NCBI GenBank assembly: GCA_039024315.1
Contig: JBCCQN010000309.1
Location: 1 to 7,035, forward strand
Reading direction: 5' to 3'
Length of the DNA stretch: 7,035 nucleotides
DNA from: JBCAWW01 sp039024315
Lineage (GTDB): Bacteria; Bacteroidota; Bacteroidia; J057
Shown here piece after piece: positions 4,779 to 7,035 of the stretch; positions within the stretch are counted from its first letter, which is position 1; every line of letters begins with the position of its first letter. Position numbers and translations under genes: made by a program. The notes beneath the pieces are model-generated. The model was not told the DNA's origin. It saw only the letters and a program-made list of their open reading frames with translations, and searched no databases.

Positions 4779-6425
4779 ATGCTTCCAGCTTTACGATACT
4801 GGCTGATGCTAGCGCTGCTCTTTGCGGGTAATAGCTTCGCTCAGACGTTATTAGACCAAAGAATCAGCATTCAGTTTGAAAACCAAACCCTCGAAGAGGC
4901 GCTCAATTCCTTAGCGGAGATCGCAGAGTGCTCCTTTTCCTACAATCCAGCCTTATTACCGCTCGACCAAAAGATCACCCAAAACTATCGCAGAACACGT
5001 TTCTCTGCCATTTTGGATGATCTATTGGGAAGCCTCCAATTGCAATATCGGCCCGTAGGTAAATACATCATCATCGAGCCAGCACCGGAACCGACTTATC
5101 GTTCGGCACCGCCGATCGCCAAAAACAAAAAGAAGGAAAAGCCAAAGGTCGTGGAAGCTGAGCCAGAACCTGAAATGGTAGTCGAGGAGGAAAAAGCCCC
5201 CATATTAGTAGAACCGATTGAGAGAAGCGTTCCGGAACCGGAGCTAGAAATACAGGCCCCTACCCCGATTGATGATGTCTTTTTTGTCAAGCTGCTCATT
5301 GATGACGAGGTATTACAAGAGCCTACATATCGCAATCAACTTAAAACTCGCTTCGCGCAGGTAACCTTGATCAGCCCTATTGGCACCAATCTCCTACAAT
5401 CAGGTAAGTACAACAATATCTTCTCGCTCAACTTACTCGCAGGCTATGCTGGCGGCGTACAAGGCGTGGAGGTCGGTGGCTTTTTGAATGTAGTCCGTTA
5501 CGATGTTAAAGGAGTACAAGTAAGCGGTGGAGGCAATGTCGTAGGCGGTCGTCTTTATGGTACCCAGGTAGCAGGTTTTAGCAATATCAATCGCGGCTCG
5601 ATCACAGGGGTACAAGTAGCGGGTGCGGCCAATTGGGCTGACACCTTACACTATGGCTTACAAGTCGCAGGCTTTACCAATATCCTCACCGGAGAGGGCA
5701 ATGGCATCCAAATCGCTGGCTTTGGCAATTTTGCTTGGCGCAATGTCAATGGTCTACAGATAGGGGGATTTTATAATTGGGCTAAGAATGTCAAAGGCTG
5801 GCAATTTGCGAGTACGCTCAATATCGGCCGCAATGTTACGGGTGGTCAGCTAGCAGGCTTGTTCAATGTCGCTCGCACCGTCAAAGGCGTTCAAATTGCG
5901 CCTTTTAATTATTGTGATAGCATACAAGGCGTTCCGATTGGGATCTTTAGCTATGTCAAGCAAGGCTATCATAGAGTGGTACTTTCCAGCTCTGAAACGG
6001 TGCCAATGCAGTTTAGCTATAAAACAGGTGCGACGCGGCTATTCAATATATTCACGATGGGCTTGGGAGCGAGCAATCGCTCGGGCTTTGCGTCTTTGGG
6101 CTATGGAGCCGGAACCCAGTTTCCGATCCTTGATCGCCATCGCCTCCAACTCGAATTAACGTCCTCTCAAGTATTTGATAGTCGGATGGAAGTGGTAGAA
6201 CTCAATCTCCTCAATGAACTCCATTTTGGTTGGAACGGTCCGCTTGGACGCAAATATCGCTGGCAGGCGGGGCCGTCGGCCTATCTCCACACGAGTAACT
6301 GGCAAGATCAGGAAACACTCGAATACTTTTCAGACCTCGCTCCTTATGTGCAACGAGAATGGACGGGAGATTTTGGCACGCGCTACCAGTTTTGGATAGG
6401 CGGAAAGTTGAGTTTCGGGTTTTGA
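4779..6425 (+). CDS. STN-domain protein fused to LA_2272-like surface repeats
   Basis: This 548-residue exported protein stands where a FecA-like receptor would be. In order: signal peptide (1-21, cut after FA/AQ); STN domain (about 27-101, ISIQFENQTLEEALNSLAE to KYIII), the secretin/TonB short N-terminal fold that contacts FecR in known cascades; a Pro/Glu/Lys-rich linker (about 102-165); a lead-in (185-228); repeats G-x-Q-x-x-G-x-x-N, six of 16 residues (229-324) and then three of 15 (325-369); a closing segment (370-400); and an aromatic beta-rich C-terminus ending in Phe, as outer-membrane barrel proteins often do. The part from about residue 190 is homologous end to end to the divergent minus-strand protein (GVEVGGFLNV, GVPIG..SYV, SLGYGAG, ELNLLNEL). 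It has no TonB-dependent plug and is far too short for a 22-strand receptor barrel. The ATG at 4779 directly precedes the signal peptide. Inferred role: outer-membrane sensor or transducer acting on the FecR protein encoded 11 bases upstream. Confidence 0.9.
   Translation: MLPALRYWLMLALLFAGNSFAQTLLDQRISIQFENQTLEEALNSLAEIAECSFSYNPALLPLDQKITQNYRRTRFSAILDDLLGSLQLQYRPVGKYIIIEPAPEPTYRSAPPIAKNKKKEKPKVVEAEPEPEMVVEEEKAPILVEPIERSVPEPELEIQAPTPIDDVFFVKLLIDDEVLQEPTYRNQLKTRFAQVTLISPIGTNLLQSGKYNNIFSLNLLAGYAGGVQGVEVGGFLNVVRYDVKGVQVSGGGNVVGGRLYGTQVAGFSNINRGSITGVQVAGAANWADTLHYGLQVAGFTNILTGEGNGIQIAGFGNFAWRNVNGLQIGGFYNWAKNVKGWQFASTLNIGRNVTGGQLAGLFNVARTVKGVQIAPFNYCDSIQGVPIGIFSYVKQGYHRVVLSSSETVPMQFSYKTGATRLFNIFTMGLGASNRSGFASLGYGAGTQFPILDRHRLQLELTSSQVFDSRMEVVELNLLNELHFGWNGPLGRKYRWQAGPSAYLHTSNWQDQETLEYFSDLAPYVQREWTGDFGTRYQFWIGGKLSFGF
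5463..5885 (+). repeat. Coding repeats of the STN protein: 48-bp then 45-bp units
   Basis: Six units of 48 nt (5463-5750, residues 229-324) are followed without a gap by three of 45 nt (5751-5885, residues 325-369). The unit is G-x-[QE]-x-[SAG]-[GS]-x-x-N followed by six or seven variable residues, more diverged than in the minus-strand paralogue; several units replace the Phe. A final degenerate unit (GVQIAPFNYCD) mirrors the closing unit of the paralogue (GVQIGVVNYVD). Confidence 0.8.
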
Positions 6426-6504
6426 TAAACGTTCCGCACAGCGGTAATAATCTATTTCTCGCCAATTTCGTATCTTAGACTAATAAACCTTAAAGCCATT
6501 CCAT
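6426..6504 (+). promoter_or_regulatory. Spacer before the toxin-antitoxin pair
   Basis: This 79-base spacer separates the STN gene stop from the antitoxin ATG. It contains a small inverted repeat, CCGC-ACA-GCGG (6434-6444), too weak to call a terminator, and an AT-rich stretch with TATCTTAG (6471-6478) that loosely resembles a TAnnTTTG element but has no well-spaced TTTG upstream. A promoter for the toxin-antitoxin pair is expected here; I cannot place it firmly. Confidence 0.3.
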
Positions 6505-6714
6505 ATGCGCAATACGGCAAAACTATCTCCCTTACAGCTTGAATTGCTCAAGGTATATTCTTTTGATCCTACGGAGGAAGAATTACTTGAGATCAGAAAG
6601 TATTTAGGGAAATTCTTTGCGCATCGTCTTGCGGAAAAAGTAGGTAATGCAGCCAAGAAGCAGGGTGTTACAGAGGAAGATCTAGAAGCTTGGCTAAATG
6701 GAGAAGCTCAATAA
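6505..6714 (+). CDS. Small antitoxin-like protein paired with a PIN toxin
   Basis: This 69-residue protein is charged and predicted helical: a short lead with LSPLQLELLKVYSF, then TEEELLEIRKYLGKFFAHRLAEKVGNAAKKQG, then TEEDLEAWLNGE. The lead and the closing E-D-L-x-x-W segment are, from memory, typical of small proteins encoded just before PIN-family toxins in Bacteroidota, where they neutralise the toxin and repress the operon. The PIN reading frame starts at 6698 and overlaps this gene by 17 bases in another frame, the classical antitoxin-toxin arrangement implying translational coupling. No recognised DNA-binding motif is clear. The assignment rests mainly on size and position. It is unrelated to the sigma-factor operon. 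Confidence 0.7.
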   Translation: MRNTAKLSPLQLELLKVYSFDPTEEELLEIRKYLGKFFAHRLAEKVGNAAKKQGVTEEDLEAWLNGEAQ

Positions 6715-7035
6715 GCTAAGAGTCATTTTAGATACGAATGTCTTTCTGGTATCTCTCGTTCCTCATTTCAAGTACTATTGGGTTTATGAAAAGCTAGTCG
6801 AGGGCTCCTATGAGCTAGTACTCTCCAATGAGATCCTATCTGAGTAGGAAGAAAAAATCATTGAAAAGTTTGGTCTAAAGCTTTCCGAATCAAGGCTAGA
6901 CTTTCTTATGCTTTTGGAAAACGTAGAGCTAGTAAATCCCTATTATAATTGGAACTTAATTAAGGCTGATCCAGATGACAATAAGTTTGTTGATGGTGCG
7001 GTATCAGGAAACGTAGATTATTTAGTTACTAACGA
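6698..7035 (+). pseudogene. PIN-domain toxin with an in-frame TAG, 3' end outside the window
   Basis: PIN toxins of this family are Mg-dependent ribonucleases. From the ATG at 6698 the frame reads MEKLNKLRVILDTNVFLVSL, with the first catalytic Asp at residue 12, through YELVLSNEILSE, with the expected acidic residue near E49. It is then interrupted by TAG at 6845-6847 (codon 50). The same frame continues with E-E-K-I-I-E-K-F-G, YYNWNLI (82-88), the acidic cluster ADPDDNKFVDGA (90-101) and VDYLVTN up to the window edge, all hallmarks of the family. In relatives I recall this spot reading L-x-E-Y-E-E, so the TAG most simply replaces a Tyr codon by one base change. There is no frameshift. The 49-residue product would lack most of the active site. 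Alternatives are a sequencing error or rare read-through. The 3' end lies beyond the window. Confidence 0.82.

Noticed and set aside
4779..6425. STN protein as a truncated TonB-dependent receptor
   Set aside because: After the STN domain there is no plug or TonB-box-like sequence. The remaining part matches the complete divergent paralogue and ends naturally in a Phe-terminated beta-rich region, so it is a different architecture and not a fragment.
6845..6847. TAG read as pyrrolysine or programmed read-through
   Set aside because: Family members carry an ordinary residue here, nothing around the codon suggests a recoding signal, and a nonsense mutation or sequence error is simpler.

Overview
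The window looks like a chromosomal segment of a Bacteroidota bacterium, probably of the Saprospiria (Lewinella/Haliscomenobacter-like) type. The reasons are an ECF sigma factor of the Bacteroidota expansion type followed by a FecR anti-sigma factor with a DUF4974-like C-terminus, an STN-domain protein next to them, a secreted-type sulfatase, near absence of Shine-Dalgarno sequences, moderate GC, and TTGTTGA/TCAACAA-type intergenic repeats. The assignment is by recall and pattern, not by database search.

Layout: (1) 2-1603, + strand: a formylglycine sulfatase that enters the window already truncated at its N-terminus and carries a beta-rich C-terminal extension. (2) 1604-1850: a convergent intergenic stretch with a GC-rich hairpin, a duplicated GCGCAGAACG motif, a TTGTTGA/TCAACAA palindrome, and a clear intrinsic terminator for the minus-strand gene. 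(3) 1851-3038, - strand: an exported surface protein made mostly of exact 16-residue (48-nt) repeats of the form G-x-Q-x-x-G-F-x-N. (4) 3039-3176: a divergent regulatory region with a perfect 16-bp palindrome. (5) 3177-6425, + strand: a three-gene operon of ECF sigma factor, FecR-like transmembrane anti-sigma factor, and a 548-residue exported protein. That last protein has an N-terminal STN signalling domain, a Pro/Glu/Lys-rich linker, and then a full homologue of the divergent repeat protein. (6) 6505-7035: a type II toxin-antitoxin-like pair, with a small antitoxin overlapping a PIN-domain toxin that carries an in-frame TAG and runs off the window.

The main point of interest is region 3-5. 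In a classical FecI-FecR-FecA cascade, the STN domain that talks to FecR sits at the N-terminus of a TonB-dependent receptor. Here the STN domain is joined to a repeat/beta-rich surface module instead, no TonB receptor is present in the window, and an STN-less paralogue of that module is transcribed divergently from the sigma factor gene. I infer a cell-surface signalling system: the STN-repeat protein would sense at the outer membrane, signal through FecR to the ECF sigma factor, and the divergent paralogue would be a likely regulon member, partner or decoy. The domain order is read directly from the sequence; the signalling function is inference.
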